From Herbaspirillum rhizosphaerae (GTDB lineage: Bacteria > Pseudomonadota > Gammaproteobacteria > Burkholderiales > Burkholderiaceae_D): a DNA stretch of 64,000 bases. Positions 29,839 to 41,113 of the stretch are shown piece after piece (positions within the stretch are counted from its first letter, which is position 1; each line of letters opens with the position of its first letter). Below the pieces are notes generated by a model. The model ran no database searches. It saw only the letters and a program-made list of their open reading frames with translations, and had not been told where the DNA came from. The DNA lies in the NCBI RefSeq assembly GCF_001189965.1, contig NZ_LFLU01000011.1, positions 107,372-171,371 on the forward strand, read 5' to 3'. Made by a program: the position numbers and the translations under genes.

Positions 29839-30645
29839 ATGCGACGCAACGGTCCGATTGCCCTGCTCTTTCACACGCTGGTCGTGATCTTCGTGCTGGC
29901 GCCCCTGGTGCTGGTATGCCTGGTCGCCTTCACGGCGCAAGACACCTTGTCCTTGCCCTTCACTGCCGGGTACGGCGCTTCGCTGCGCTGGTTCAAGGCG
30001 GTGTTCGACCATCCCGACTTTCTGCAATCCTTCTACAACAGCCTGCAACTGGCGCTGATGTCGGCCACGCTGTCGGTCTGCATCGCCTTGCCTGCCGGGC
30101 TGGCGCTGGGCCGTTATCGCTTTCGCGGACGCGATGCGCTCAACGGCCTGTTCCTGTCGCCGCTGATCATTCCTTCGCTGGTGCTGGGCGTGGCCTTCAT
30201 GCGCATGTTTTCGGTGATGGACATCACCGGTTCCTTCTTCTGGCTGGTCGTCGCGCATACCGTGGTCATCACGCCTTACGTGCTGCGCATGGTGCTCTCG
30301 GCGGTGATCGGCATAGACCGCAGCAGCGAACAGGCGGCGCAGTCGCTGGGCGCCGGACCGTGGACGGTGTTTCGCCGCATCACGCTGCCGGCGATTTTGC
30401 CGGGCCTGAGCGGAGGCTGGATGCTGGCCTTCATCAACAGCTTCGACGAACTGACGATGTCGATCTTCGTCACCACCCCTGCGACGGTGACACTGCCGGT
30501 GCGCATGTATATGTACGCCACCGAATCGATCGATCCGATGATGGCCTCGGTGTCTGCCCTGATGATCCTGATCACCGGCGGCGCGATGCTGATTCTCGAT
30601 CGCCTGTACGGTCTCGACAAGATCCTTATCGGAGAGCGTGTATGA
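29839..30645 (+). CDS. ABC transporter permease (PotC-like)
   Basis: 268 aa, about six membrane helices. The EAA loop is EQAAQSLGAGPWTVFRRITL followed by PAILPGLSGGW, and FINSFDELTMSIFV is characteristic of PotC-type partners. A GGAG ribosome site lies upstream. The stop overlaps the start of the ferredoxin-like oxidase subunit by 4 nt, tying importer and oxidase expression together. Confidence 0.9.
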   Translation: MRRNGPIALLFHTLVVIFVLAPLVLVCLVAFTAQDTLSLPFTAGYGASLRWFKAVFDHPDFLQSFYNSLQLALMSATLSVCIALPAGLALGRYRFRGRDALNGLFLSPLIIPSLVLGVAFMRMFSVMDITGSFFWLVVAHTVVITPYVLRMVLSAVIGIDRSSEQAAQSLGAGPWTVFRRITLPAILPGLSGGWMLAFINSFDELTMSIFVTTPATVTLPVRMYMYATESIDPMMASVSALMILITGGAMLILDRLYGLDKILIGERV

Positions 30646-30944
30646 GCCTGCTCAGGCGCGTGGCGGAGCAGGAGCGCAAAAGCATTGCGTTCTGGCTCGA
30701 CGGCAAGGCGCTCAGCGCGCGCGCCGGCGACAGCGTGCTCACAGCAGTGCTGACGCAGGCGAATCAGCTGCGCCGCACAGAGTTCAGCGGCGCGCCGCGC
30801 GCCGGCTTTTGCCTGATCGGCTGCTGCCAGGATTGCTGGATGCGCAGCGAAGACGGCCAGCCTGTGCGCGCCTGCACCACCGAGATTGCAGAAGGCATGC
30901 GCCTGCTCAGCGGCGCCGCGCCGGCCGCAGGAGAAAGCGCGTGA
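30642..30944 (+). CDS. (2Fe-2S)-binding small subunit of a heteromeric amino-acid/opine oxidase (HcnA-like)
   Basis: 100 aa, Fer2_4 type. The cluster Cys pattern is GFCLIGCCQDCW with a later Cys in VRACTTEI, as in HcnA and the small subunits of opine oxidases and D-hydroxyproline dehydrogenase. These carry electrons between the flavin subunits. Both ends overlap neighbours by 4 nt (permease upstream, large subunit downstream), so the gene is embedded in one translationally coupled operon. Confidence 0.88.
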   Translation: MSLLRRVAEQERKSIAFWLDGKALSARAGDSVLTAVLTQANQLRRTEFSGAPRAGFCLIGCCQDCWMRSEDGQPVRACTTEIAEGMRLLSGAAPAAGESA

Positions 30945-32350
30945 GCGCGTCCTCCTCCACGCCGCAAATCGTCATCGTCGGCGCCGGACCGGCCGGTGTG
31001 CGCGCCGCGCAAACGCTGGTCGAAGCCGGCCTGAAACCGATCGTCATCGATGAAAACCGTCGCGCCGGCGGCCAGATCTATCGCCAGCCGCCGCCGGGTT
31101 TCGTGCGCTCGAAAAAAGAACTTTATGGTTTCGAAGCCGCCAAGGCGGAAGCGCTGCATAGCAGCTTCGACCAGTTGCGGGCCAACATCGACTATCGCCC
31201 CGACACGCTGGTGTGGAACTGCACGCCCGGTCAACTCGATCTATTGCATACGCAACGCCATCACGCACAGCCCTACACGCACCTGATCCTCTGCACCGGC
31301 GCGCTCGACCGCGTCATGCCCTTCCCCGGCTGGACGCTGCCCGGCGTCTACACCCTGGGCGCAGCCCAGGTCGCGCTCAAGGCGCAAGGCTGCGTACTCG
31401 ACGGCCGCGTGGTCGTGGCCGGTTCCGGACCGCTGCTGTACCTGCTGGCTTATCAATACGTCAAAGCCGGCGCAAATGTCGTCGCCGTACTCGACACCGC
31501 ACGCTTCGGCGGCAAACTGCGCGCCTTGCCTGCGTTGCTGCGCCAGCCGGCGACCTTCGCCAAAGGCCTCTACTTCATGGGCTGGCTGCGCGCCAAAGGC
31601 ATTCCCCTCTGCGACGGCGTCGACACTATCGCCGCAGACGGCGAGCACACCATTCAAAGCCTGCGCTGGACGCGCGGCGGCAAGACGACTGCGATCGCCT
31701 GCGACGCGCTGGCAACCGGCTTCGGCCTGCGCTCGGAAACCCAGCTGGCCGAACTGGCCGGCTGCCGTCTCGTCTTCAATGAACTCAACCAGCAGTGGCT
31801 TCCGCAACGCGACGACGCCGGACGCAGCAACGTACCCGGCATCTATCTGGCCGGCGACGGCAGCGGCATCGCCGGCGCCGATGCCGCCGAACTGAGCGGA
31901 CGCGCCGCTGCGCTGGCCCTGCTGCAAGACCTCGGTCTGCCCGCCAACGCCGCCGCCAAGACGGCGATGGCAAGCGAAAGCCGCCGGCTGGCGCACAGCC
32001 TGCGCAGCAACCTGCAATTCCGCCAGGGACTCGAAACCGCGTTCCCGACCGCCGTGCACTGGGCGCGCGATTGCGCCGACGATCTGGTGATCTGCCGCTG
32101 CGAAGAAATCACCGCCGGACAATTGCGCCGCGGCGTGCTGCAGGAAGGCGCAGTGGAAATCAACCGGCTCAAGGCCTTGACGCGCGTGGGCATGGGCCGC
32201 TGCCAGGGCCGGGTCTGCGGTGCCGCGGCCGTTGAAATTCTGTCCCAGGCAAGCGGCCTGAGCGTGGCCGAAACAGGCCGCCTGCGCGTGCAGGCGCCGG
32301 TCAAACCGATACCGGTCAGCGCGGCGCTGGCAGCGGAAGAGCAGGCATGA
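30941..32350 (+). CDS. FAD/NAD(P)-binding oxidase alpha subunit (HcnB/OoxA-like)
   Basis: 469 aa starting at GTG with a strong AGGAG upstream. FAD-binding motif IVIVGAGPAGVRAA at the N-terminus, with DENRRAGGQIYRQ typical of HcnB and the alpha subunits of opine oxidases and dye-linked proline dehydrogenases. A C-terminal BFD-like [2Fe-2S] module has Cys in VICRCEEIT and GRCQGRVCG. It pairs with the small ferredoxin subunit and the DAO-type subunit encoded on either side. Adjacent to ALDH7 and LysN-like genes, it most likely helps oxidise a lysine-derived secondary amine. Confidence 0.88.
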   Translation: MSASSSTPQIVIVGAGPAGVRAAQTLVEAGLKPIVIDENRRAGGQIYRQPPPGFVRSKKELYGFEAAKAEALHSSFDQLRANIDYRPDTLVWNCTPGQLDLLHTQRHHAQPYTHLILCTGALDRVMPFPGWTLPGVYTLGAAQVALKAQGCVLDGRVVVAGSGPLLYLLAYQYVKAGANVVAVLDTARFGGKLRALPALLRQPATFAKGLYFMGWLRAKGIPLCDGVDTIAADGEHTIQSLRWTRGGKTTAIACDALATGFGLRSETQLAELAGCRLVFNELNQQWLPQRDDAGRSNVPGIYLAGDGSGIAGADAAELSGRAAALALLQDLGLPANAAAKTAMASESRRLAHSLRSNLQFRQGLETAFPTAVHWARDCADDLVICRCEEITAGQLRRGVLQEGAVEINRLKALTRVGMGRCQGRVCGAAAVEILSQASGLSVAETGRLRVQAPVKPIPVSAALAAEEQA

Positions 32351-33501
32351 ACACGTCCGCCCATCAAACCAATCACAGCCGCAACATCATCGATGCCGAC
32401 GTCGCCATCATCGGCGGCGGCCTCGTGGGCACATCGGCGGCACTGGAGTTGCGTCGCCAGCAGCGCTCGGTGGTCGTGCTCGAACAAGGCTGGTGCGGCG
32501 CGCAAGCCAGCGGCGTGAACTACGGCGGCGTGCGCCGCCAGGGCCGCGCCGCCTGTCAGTTGCCGCTGTCCCAGCGCGCGCATGCGATCTGGCGCAGTCT
32601 CGAACAGACGATAGGCTGCGATGGCGAATACATCGCTTCCGGCCATCTCAAACTGGCGCGCAGCGACGCCGACATGCAAGAGCTGATCGCCTATCGCGAC
32701 ATGGCCGCTACACACGGGCTGGAACTCGAATTGCTGGAACCCGACGCCCTGCGCCGCCGTTATCCCTGGCTCGGCAACCAGGCTCGCGGCGCCTCGCTGT
32801 GCGCCGAAGACGGCCACGCCAACCCGCGCCTGATCGCCGCTGCGTTTGCACGCGCCGCCGAACAGGCCGGTGCGCGCTTGCTGCAACAAAGCGCGGTGCA
32901 AGACTTCCATTTCGACGGCAATTATTTCCTGCTGCAAAACAGCCGGGGCGTGCGCGTGCGCAGCCGCTTCCTGCTCAATTGCAGCGGCGCCTGGGGCAAG
33001 GACGTTGCACAACATTTCGGCGACACCGTTTCCGAGCAGGCGATCTATCCCAACATGTGCGTCACCGAGCCATTGCCGCCCTTGATGGATCTGAGCCTGG
33101 GCGTGGTCGGCGGCGCGTTTTATGCGCGCCAGGTCGAGCGCGGCAACGTCGTCCTCGGCGGCGGTCGCGGCGACGGCAATCTGGCGCTGGACGCCACACG
33201 GCCGCGCACAAGCTCAAGCCTTGCGGCATTGGCCGCGCTGACCGAGATGGTGCCGGCGCTGCGCCATGCCCTGGTGATCCGCACCTGGAGCGGGGTCGAA
33301 GGCGAGACGCCGGACAACCAGCCGGTCATCGGCCCAAGCGTCGCCACGCCCGGACTGTTGCATGCATTCGGTTTTTCAGGCGCAGGTTTTCAGCTTGCGC
33401 CGGCCGTCGGCGAAGTGCTCGCCGAACTGGTCACCAAAGGAGAAAGCAGTACCCCGATTGAGGCGTTTTCAATCGGACGCTTTGCAGTTCAGCACGTATA
33501 G
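32347..33501 (+). CDS. FAD-dependent amine oxidase beta subunit (DAO family, HcnC/OoxB-like)
   Basis: 384 aa, glycine/D-amino acid oxidase fold. FAD motif DVAIIGGGLVGTSAALEL, then GVNYGGVRRQGR (typical of HcnC/opine-oxidase beta subunits) and C-terminal GVEGETPDNQPVIGP with HAFGFSGAGFQLAPAVG. It overlaps the alpha subunit by 4 nt. This subunit should bind the amino-acid substrate. Candidates compatible with the pathway are pipecolate (giving piperideine-6-carboxylate) or a lysine opine; sequence alone cannot decide. Confidence 0.88.
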   Translation: MNTSAHQTNHSRNIIDADVAIIGGGLVGTSAALELRRQQRSVVVLEQGWCGAQASGVNYGGVRRQGRAACQLPLSQRAHAIWRSLEQTIGCDGEYIASGHLKLARSDADMQELIAYRDMAATHGLELELLEPDALRRRYPWLGNQARGASLCAEDGHANPRLIAAAFARAAEQAGARLLQQSAVQDFHFDGNYFLLQNSRGVRVRSRFLLNCSGAWGKDVAQHFGDTVSEQAIYPNMCVTEPLPPLMDLSLGVVGGAFYARQVERGNVVLGGGRGDGNLALDATRPRTSSSLAALAALTEMVPALRHALVIRTWSGVEGETPDNQPVIGPSVATPGLLHAFGFSGAGFQLAPAVGEVLAELVTKGESSTPIEAFSIGRFAVQHV

Positions 33502-33611
33502 AAAGAAGAATCAAAAGTTGCACCCACTGTTCAGGTTTAACAATCAAGAAGTTTGAATACCCCGTCGCCCAGTGTTGCGGGGATCGTTTTTACCGCCAAG
33601 GAGATCCAAAA

Positions 33612-34661
33612 ATGAACATGAAATATCTGACGCTGACCTGTATGCTGACCTCCGTCCTCGGCGTGTGGTCGCCGGCACAGGCCCAGACCAAAACCCTGTA
33701 CGTCGGCATGAACGGCGGCACCATGGAAAAGAATTACACCACCGGCATCTTCCCTGATTTCGAGAAAGCCAATAACGTCAAGGTCGTGGTCGTTCCCGGC
33801 ACGTCGTCGGACATCATCGCCAAGATGCAGGCGCAAAAAGACAAGCCGCAGATGCACGTGGTCTTTCTCGACGACGGCGTGATGTACCGCGCGGTCAACA
33901 TGAACCTGTGCGAGAAGGTCCGCGACACCCCCGTGCTGAAAGACCTCTACCCGTTTGCGCGCCTGGCCAACGACCATGCCGTGGCGGTCGACATGGGCGT
34001 GGTCGGCATCGGCTACAACAAGAAGATGTTCGCAGAAAAGAACTGGCCTGCGCCGACTTCGTGGCTGGATTTCGCCGATCCGAAGTACAAGCAGAAGGTG
34101 GTGTTCCAGTCCATCTCCAGCAGCACGTTCGGCCTGTACGGTTTCATGATGTACAACCGTCTGGTGGGCGGCACCGACAAGAACGTCGAGCCGGGCTTCA
34201 AGAAGTGGCCTACCTCGGTCGGTCCCAACGTGCTCGAATACCTGTCGAGCTCGGCCAAGATTTCGGAAATGATCCAGACCAACGAAGCCGCGATCTTCCC
34301 GCTGACCGTCACCGCCATCGCCAATCTCAAGGCCAAGGGCATTCCGGTTGAATTCGCGACGCCGAAAGAAGGCGGCGTACTGCTCATGGTCGGCGCCTGT
34401 GCGCTCAAGAACAACAGCGAGCCCGACCTGTCGCAAAAACTGATCGAGTATCTGCTGAGCGTGCCGGCGCAGACCAAAGGCATGGAGATGGCGGCATCGA
34501 TTCCGGTCAATCGCAACGTCAAGCTGAGCGAGGCTGCGCAGGTCAAACTCGGCGGCAAGACCGAAGTGCTGACCAAGGGCATCAACACGGTCGACTGGGA
34601 CGTTGTCAACGAAAAGCGCACCGAGTGGAATAACCGCTGGAACCGCATGGTCGAACAATAA
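33612..34661 (+). CDS. Polyamine/opine-type ABC substrate-binding protein (PotD-like)
   Basis: 349 aa with a Sec signal peptide (MNMKYLTLTCMLTSVLGVWS, cleavage after AQAQ near residue 25). The mature part resembles PotD/FbpA-type binding proteins: TLYVGMNGG, then FEKANNVKVVVVPGTSSDII. AAGGAGA precedes the ATG. It completes the importer encoded at 27873-30645, with the oxidase genes inserted between permeases and binding protein. The ligand is probably the oxidase substrate. Confidence 0.9.
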   Translation: MNMKYLTLTCMLTSVLGVWSPAQAQTKTLYVGMNGGTMEKNYTTGIFPDFEKANNVKVVVVPGTSSDIIAKMQAQKDKPQMHVVFLDDGVMYRAVNMNLCEKVRDTPVLKDLYPFARLANDHAVAVDMGVVGIGYNKKMFAEKNWPAPTSWLDFADPKYKQKVVFQSISSSTFGLYGFMMYNRLVGGTDKNVEPGFKKWPTSVGPNVLEYLSSSAKISEMIQTNEAAIFPLTVTAIANLKAKGIPVEFATPKEGGVLLMVGACALKNNSEPDLSQKLIEYLLSVPAQTKGMEMAASIPVNRNVKLSEAAQVKLGGKTEVLTKGINTVDWDVVNEKRTEWNNRWNRMVEQ

Positions 34662-34668
34662 TCGCGCT

Positions 34669-34700
34669 GCTGCGCCGGACTACGCTCGGTCCGGCGCAGC
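34669..34700. repeat. Perfect 12-bp inverted repeat after the binding-protein gene
   Basis: GCTGCGCCGGAC, 8-nt loop, GTCCGGCGCAGC. It is a very stable GC stem with no T-run, 8 nt after the stop. It probably acts as an mRNA-stabilising or attenuating hairpin that lets the binding protein be made in excess over the downstream aminotransferase. Confidence 0.7.
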
Positions 34701-34801
34701 GGATGCCATCCCGTCTTGACCAAGGCTTATTCGTATCACACAGGAAACCGCGGCACGTCCGCGGGCCTCCCCTCCAGCAATCTGCAACTCTGCATACGCC
34801 G

Positions 34802-36022
34802 ATGAAACCAGCCTATCGTTTTAACCCCGCGTTTCAGACGCCGCAGGGTTCCCCCATTCGCGAGCTGTTCAAATACACCATGCAAGCAGGCATGATCTCT
34901 TTCGCCGGCGGCTACCCGTCTCCGGCGCTGTTCGATGCGGACGCACTGGCGCAAAGCGGCGCGGCCGTGCTGCGCGAATCGCCGACCGCTTGTCTGCAAT
35001 ACGGCGCAACCGAGGGCACAGCGGCGCTGACCGAGGCGCTGCGCACGCTCACGCAAGCACGCACCGGCGGCAAGGTGGCGGCAGAAAACCTGCTGGTCAC
35101 GACCGGCTCGCAACAAGCCTTCGAACTGCTGCTGCGGGTGCTGGTCGGCCCCGGCGACTGTGTCGCCATCGAGCGTCCTGCCTACCCGGCGGCGATCCAG
35201 GCGCTGCGGCTGGCCAATGCCGACATGCTGGAAATTCCCAGCGACGACGACGGCATGGATACGCAAGCGCTGGAACAATTGCTGCTGGCCGGCGCACGAC
35301 CCAAGTTGCTGTATGTCGTGCCGACCTTCGCCAACCCCACCGGCGCGACCTTGCCGCTGGCGCGCCGCCGCCATCTGCTGGAACTGGCGGTACGCTATCA
35401 GATGCTGGTGATTGAAGACGATCCTTACGGCGAGCTGCGCTTTGCCGGCGCGCCGCAGCCATTGCTGCTGGAAGTGGCCGCCACCGTGCCGGGCGGCGCC
35501 GACTGGCTGATCTATCTGTCGAGCCTGTCGAAAATCGTCGCCCCCGGCTTGCGCATCGGCTGGATGTGCGGCCCGGCTGAAATCCTGCGCCGCGCCGTCA
35601 TCGCCAAGCAAACCGGCGACCTGTGCACCGCGCCATGGATGCAGCTTGCCGCGGCGCGTTATCTCAGCGACGGTTGTCTGGCGCGGCATCTGCCGACCAT
35701 CATCGCGACGTATAAAGAACGTTGCGAGACCATGTTGCACGCGCTGCAGGCATGTTTCGGCGAAGATCTGGAAGTCACGGTGCCGCAAGGCGGCATGTTC
35801 GTCTGGGCGCGCTGGCGTGACGGCACCGAAGCCGCCGCGCTGTTGCAGCAAGCCGTACTCGAAAACGTGATGTATGTGCCGGGCGGCGCGTTCTACGCGA
35901 GTGCGGCCGATCCGGCGCGGCTGCGCCTGTCTTTCGCCACCGCGTCACCGGAAGAAATCACAACCGGGATGACGCGGCTGCAGACTGCGCATGAGAAATT
36001 GAAAAGCAAATCGCAACACTGA
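34802..36022 (+). CDS. PLP-dependent aminotransferase, LysN/2-aminoadipate aminotransferase-like
   Basis: 406 aa fold-type I aminotransferase of the MocR-related class that lacks the helix-turn-helix. Early motif MISFAGGYPSPALFD, YGATEGTAALTEAL and TTGSQQAFELL are typical of LysN/2-aminoadipate aminotransferases. PLP ligands are visible as the Asn in TFANPTG, EDDPYGELRF and the Schiff-base Lys in SSLSKIVAPGLRIGW. The start at 34802 (MKPAYRF) fits the family; the ribosome site is weak. In context it should convert 2-aminoadipate to 2-oxoadipate, the substrate of the HglS-like enzyme. Confidence 0.85.
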   Translation: MKPAYRFNPAFQTPQGSPIRELFKYTMQAGMISFAGGYPSPALFDADALAQSGAAVLRESPTACLQYGATEGTAALTEALRTLTQARTGGKVAAENLLVTTGSQQAFELLLRVLVGPGDCVAIERPAYPAAIQALRLANADMLEIPSDDDGMDTQALEQLLLAGARPKLLYVVPTFANPTGATLPLARRRHLLELAVRYQMLVIEDDPYGELRFAGAPQPLLLEVAATVPGGADWLIYLSSLSKIVAPGLRIGWMCGPAEILRRAVIAKQTGDLCTAPWMQLAAARYLSDGCLARHLPTIIATYKERCETMLHALQACFGEDLEVTVPQGGMFVWARWRDGTEAAALLQQAVLENVMYVPGGAFYASAADPARLRLSFATASPEEITTGMTRLQTAHEKLKSKSQH

Positions 36023-36036
36023 CCAGTGCGCAATCT

Positions 36037-36118
36037 GTCGTCCTGACGAAAGTCAGGACCCGGCGTCGTATCCAACCGTGTTCACGACACTGGGTCCCAG
36101 CGTGCGCTGGGACGACGG
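36037..36118. repeat. REP-like palindromic element, paired halves of mixed type
   Basis: Left half GTCGTCCTGACGAAAGTCAG + GACCCGGCGTCGT; right half in inverted order CACGACACTGGGTCCCAGCG + TGCGCTGGGACGAC. The two halves carry the two different hairpin cores of this family. It lies between the aminotransferase and gshA, which converge here. Confidence 0.8.
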
Positions 36119-36186
36119 CGGTTTATAAATTTTTTAACGGGAATGAGGACGCTGCAGAAGATCGACCAGGCGTGATTAAACCTGAC

Positions 36187-37791
36187 TCACACGCTGATGT
36201 TGCCCAGCGTGCTGGCGCGATACGCCGCGACGAAGGTGTCGAAGTCGCCGATCTGCGTGCTCTCTATCGATTGCTGCTGTTCGATCGAGGTTTGGGCGGT
36301 GGCGTTGAATTCTGCAGTCAGTTCTGCGCTCAGGGGACGCGCCAGGAATTGCTCCGCCTGGCTGCGGCTCTGATTCAGCGCAAAGGCGGCAAACGAGTTG
36401 CCGACGGCGCGCACTTCTCTCAGCACGCGGGCCGATGGCGTCAGTTCAACGTCCCGCAGTTTTTCACGCTGCGCCTGCAAGGCTTGCGCATGCTGTTCGC
36501 CGCCGGCCTGGGCGTCCAGCAGCGCGGCGATAGGCTGCATGCGGTCCAGCAATTCGAATCCCCACTCCTGCAGGCCGATGGATTTGCCTTGCTGCTCCAA
36601 CTGCAAGCCGGGACGGCGGCCTTCTTTGACAACTTTTGAGAAATTGCAGCGGCTTTCGGCGCCGCTCTCGTCCGAAGTCAGCGAACTCTCTTCAAACGCA
36701 ATGAAATGCAGGAACACGTCGAGGAAGCGCGACGCCTGCAGGCTGACGCCCAGCGGTTCGAACGGATCGATGTCCATGCAGCGCACTTCGACGTACTGCA
36801 CGCCACGCGCAGCCAGCGCCTGCACCGGACGTTCGCCGCTGTAGATCACGCGCTTGGGACGAATCGCCGAGTAGTACTCGTTTTCGATCTGCAGGATGTT
36901 GGTGTTGATCTGTATCCATTCGCCGTCGCGCTTGGTGCCGATGGCTTCGTACGCCGGATACGGCTGGCTGACGGCTTGCGACAGGCTTTTGATATAGCTG
37001 TGCAGATTATTGTAGTGCGGCGTGATGTTGGCCTGGGCGTTGCTCTGGTAGCCGAGGTCGCTCATGCGCAGGCTGGTGGCGTACGGCAAATAGAGCGTGT
37101 CGTCGCTCAGCGTTTCCAGCTTGTGCGGCCGGCCGCGCAGGAAATTGGTCGCCAGCGCCGGCGAGGCGCCGAACAAATACATCAGCAGCCAGCTGTAGCG
37201 GCGGAAGTTGCGGATCAGCGCAATGTAACTCTCGGATTGGTAATCGCGCGCCGAAAACGACGGCTCCACGCTTTGCTCGCGGTCGTCCAGCTCGCGCAGC
37301 AGCGTCCAGACTTTTTCGTTCAGCGAAAAGTTGTAATGGATGCCGGCGATGCACTGCATGGTCTTGCCGTAGCGCAAGGCCAGGCCGCGGCGATAGACGT
37401 GTTTCAGCGTGCCGATGTGCGAGGTGCCGTACCAGGCGATGGGAATCTCGTCTTCCGGCGGCAGCACGCAAGGCATGGACTCGTTCCACAGCAGTTCGCC
37501 GTCCAGATTGGCGTGCACGAAACGATGGATTTCATCGAGCCGCTTGAGGGCATCTGCGATGTCGTGTTCGGCCGGCGTGATGAATTCCAGCAGGGATTCG
37601 GAATAGTCGGTGGTGATCTGCTCATTGGTCAACGCGGAACCCAGCACGGCCGGGTGCGGCGTGGTCGCCAGCTGTCCCTGCGGGGTCACGCGCAGGGTTT
37701 CACGTTCCACGCCGCGCAAGCCTTGGCCAAGCAGCGCGCGGTTTTCCGGGCTGGCAAAAAGGGCGAGACGGCGGGTCAGCAGATCGGTCAT
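36187..37791 (-). CDS. gshA: Glutamate-cysteine ligase
   Basis: 534 aa, the proteobacterial GshA type. N-terminal [11 protein letters not shown] (ATP/glutamate site), [14 protein letters not shown], and [13 protein letters not shown] are signature stretches; [20 protein letters not shown] and [14 protein letters not shown] follow. It makes gamma-glutamylcysteine, the first step of glutathione synthesis, in the cytoplasm. It is divergent from folD with a 185-bp gap that must hold both promoters. Confidence 0.95.
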   Translation of the reverse strand: MTDLLTRRLALFASPENRALLGQGLRGVERETLRVTPQGQLATTPHPAVLGSALTNEQITTDYSESLLEFITPAEHDIADALKRLDEIHRFVHANLDGELLWNESMPCVLPPEDEIPIAWYGTSHIGTLKHVYRRGLALRYGKTMQCIAGIHYNFSLNEKVWTLLRELDDREQSVEPSFSARDYQSESYIALIRNFRRYSWLLMYLFGASPALATNFLRGRPHKLETLSDDTLYLPYATSLRMSDLGYQSNAQANITPHYNNLHSYIKSLSQAVSQPYPAYEAIGTKRDGEWIQINTNILQIENEYYSAIRPKRVIYSGERPVQALAARGVQYVEVRCMDIDPFEPLGVSLQASRFLDVFLHFIAFEESSLTSDESGAESRCNFSKVVKEGRRPGLQLEQQGKSIGLQEWGFELLDRMQPIAALLDAQAGGEQHAQALQAQREKLRDVELTPSARVLREVRAVGNSFAAFALNQSRSQAEQFLARPLSAELTAEFNATAQTSIEQQQSIESTQIGDFDTFVAAYRASTLGNISV

Positions 37792-37934
37792 GCAAGGTCC
37801 TCAGAGTCACTCAATTCAATTAGTTGGCGGAGCATAACCGAAAATTAAAATCTGCGTCGCCGGACCACTAAATCCGCGAACGATAGATTTTGCTCGCATT
37901 CAGGGCGTCCGACACCCTGCCCGGCGCAGCCCTT

Positions 37935-37940
37935 TATAAT
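37935..37940 (+). promoter_or_regulatory. Candidate folD -10 element
   Basis: A perfect TATAAT, 37 bp before the folD start. No good -35 at standard spacing (best is CCGACA with a 20-bp spacer), so this is a weak call. Confidence 0.35.
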
Positions 37941-37976
37941 GTCGCTTTATTCTTCCACATTGAGCCCCTCCTCACC

Positions 37977-38822
37977 ATGCCAGCACAATTAATCGACGGT
38001 AACCTGCTCTCCCAACAACTGCGCGCCGACGTCGCCAAACGCGCCGCCGCCCTCACCGCCCAGGGCAAACAGCCCGGCCTGGCCGTGATCCTGGTCGGCG
38101 ACAGCCCGGCTTCCCAGGTGTATGTGCGCAACAAGGTCAAGGCTTGCGAAGACAACGGCCTGCACTCGGTGCTGGAAAAATACGACGCCGCGCTGACCGA
38201 AGCCGAGCTGCTGGCGCGCATCGACGCCCTCAACAAAGATCCCAAGATCAACGGCATCCTGGTGCAATTGCCGCTGCCGGCGCATATCGACGCCCACAAG
38301 GTGATCGAAGCGATTGCCGCCGAGAAGGACGTCGACGGTTTCCACGTCAGCAACGCCGGCCTGCTGATGACCGGCCAGCCGCTGTTCCGCCCGTGCACGC
38401 CTTACGGCGTCATGAAAATGCTGGAATCGATCGACTATCCGGTGCGCGGCGCCAACGCCGTCGTGGTGGGCGCCTCCAACATCGTCGGCAAGCCGCAAGC
38501 CATGTTGCTCTTGCAAGCCGGGGCAACCGTCACTATCTGTAATTCCAAGACCCGCGATCTGGGCCACCATACCCGCCAGGCAGATATTCTGGTGGTGGCC
38601 ACCGGCAAGCGCAACATCGTCACCTCCGACATGGTCAAACCCGGCGCTGTCGTCATCGATGTCGGCATGAACCGCGACGATAACGGCAAGTTGTGCGGCG
38701 ATGTGGATTTCGCCAATGCCAAGGAAGTTGCAGGTTACATCACCCCCGTGCCCGGCGGCGTGGGGCCGATGACCATCACCATGTTGCTGGTCAACACTAT
38801 TGAAGCTGCTGAAAGAACCTGA
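37977..38822 (+). CDS. folD: Methylenetetrahydrofolate dehydrogenase / methenyltetrahydrofolate cyclohydrolase
   Basis: 281 aa. The conserved QVYVRNK-KACE region reads [16 protein letters not shown] (catalytic Lys), with [13 protein letters not shown] and [12 protein letters not shown]; the NADP motif is [18 protein letters not shown], and the C-terminus is [16 protein letters not shown]. It interconverts one-carbon tetrahydrofolate forms. The start at 37977 (MPAQLIDG) matches the family; an upstream start would add 29 unrelated residues. The oligopeptidase gene begins 6 nt after its stop. Confidence 0.96.
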   Translation: MPAQLIDGNLLSQQLRADVAKRAAALTAQGKQPGLAVILVGDSPASQVYVRNKVKACEDNGLHSVLEKYDAALTEAELLARIDALNKDPKINGILVQLPLPAHIDAHKVIEAIAAEKDVDGFHVSNAGLLMTGQPLFRPCTPYGVMKMLESIDYPVRGANAVVVGASNIVGKPQAMLLLQAGATVTICNSKTRDLGHHTRQADILVVATGKRNIVTSDMVKPGAVVIDVGMNRDDNGKLCGDVDFANAKEVAGYITPVPGGVGPMTITMLLVNTIEAAERT

Positions 38823-38828
38823 GTTCCT

Positions 38829-40919
<2,091 letters not shown>

Positions 40920-40973
40920 ACCTGCTCACGATCTTACTGCGAGGCCGTGAGCAAGTTGTAGAAGAAAAAATCC

Positions 40974-41053
40974 GTCGTCCCAGCGCACGCTGGGACCCAG
41001 TGTCGTGACAACGGTCGGCACGACACTGGGTCCTGACTTTCGTCAGGACGACG
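40974..41053. repeat. REP-like palindromic element, paired halves of mixed type
   Basis: Left half GTCGTCCCAGCGCACGCTGG + GACCCAGTGTCGT; right half inverted ACGACACTGGGTCCTGACTT + TCGTCAGGACGACGG. Same two-core architecture as 36037 but with the hairpin types swapped. Located in the prlC-holC gap. Confidence 0.82.
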
Positions 41054-41113
41054 GGTTGGTTTAATTCCTCTCTCCGGGTTTTCCTTGGTCCGCTATATGT
41101 CTATACTTCGTCC

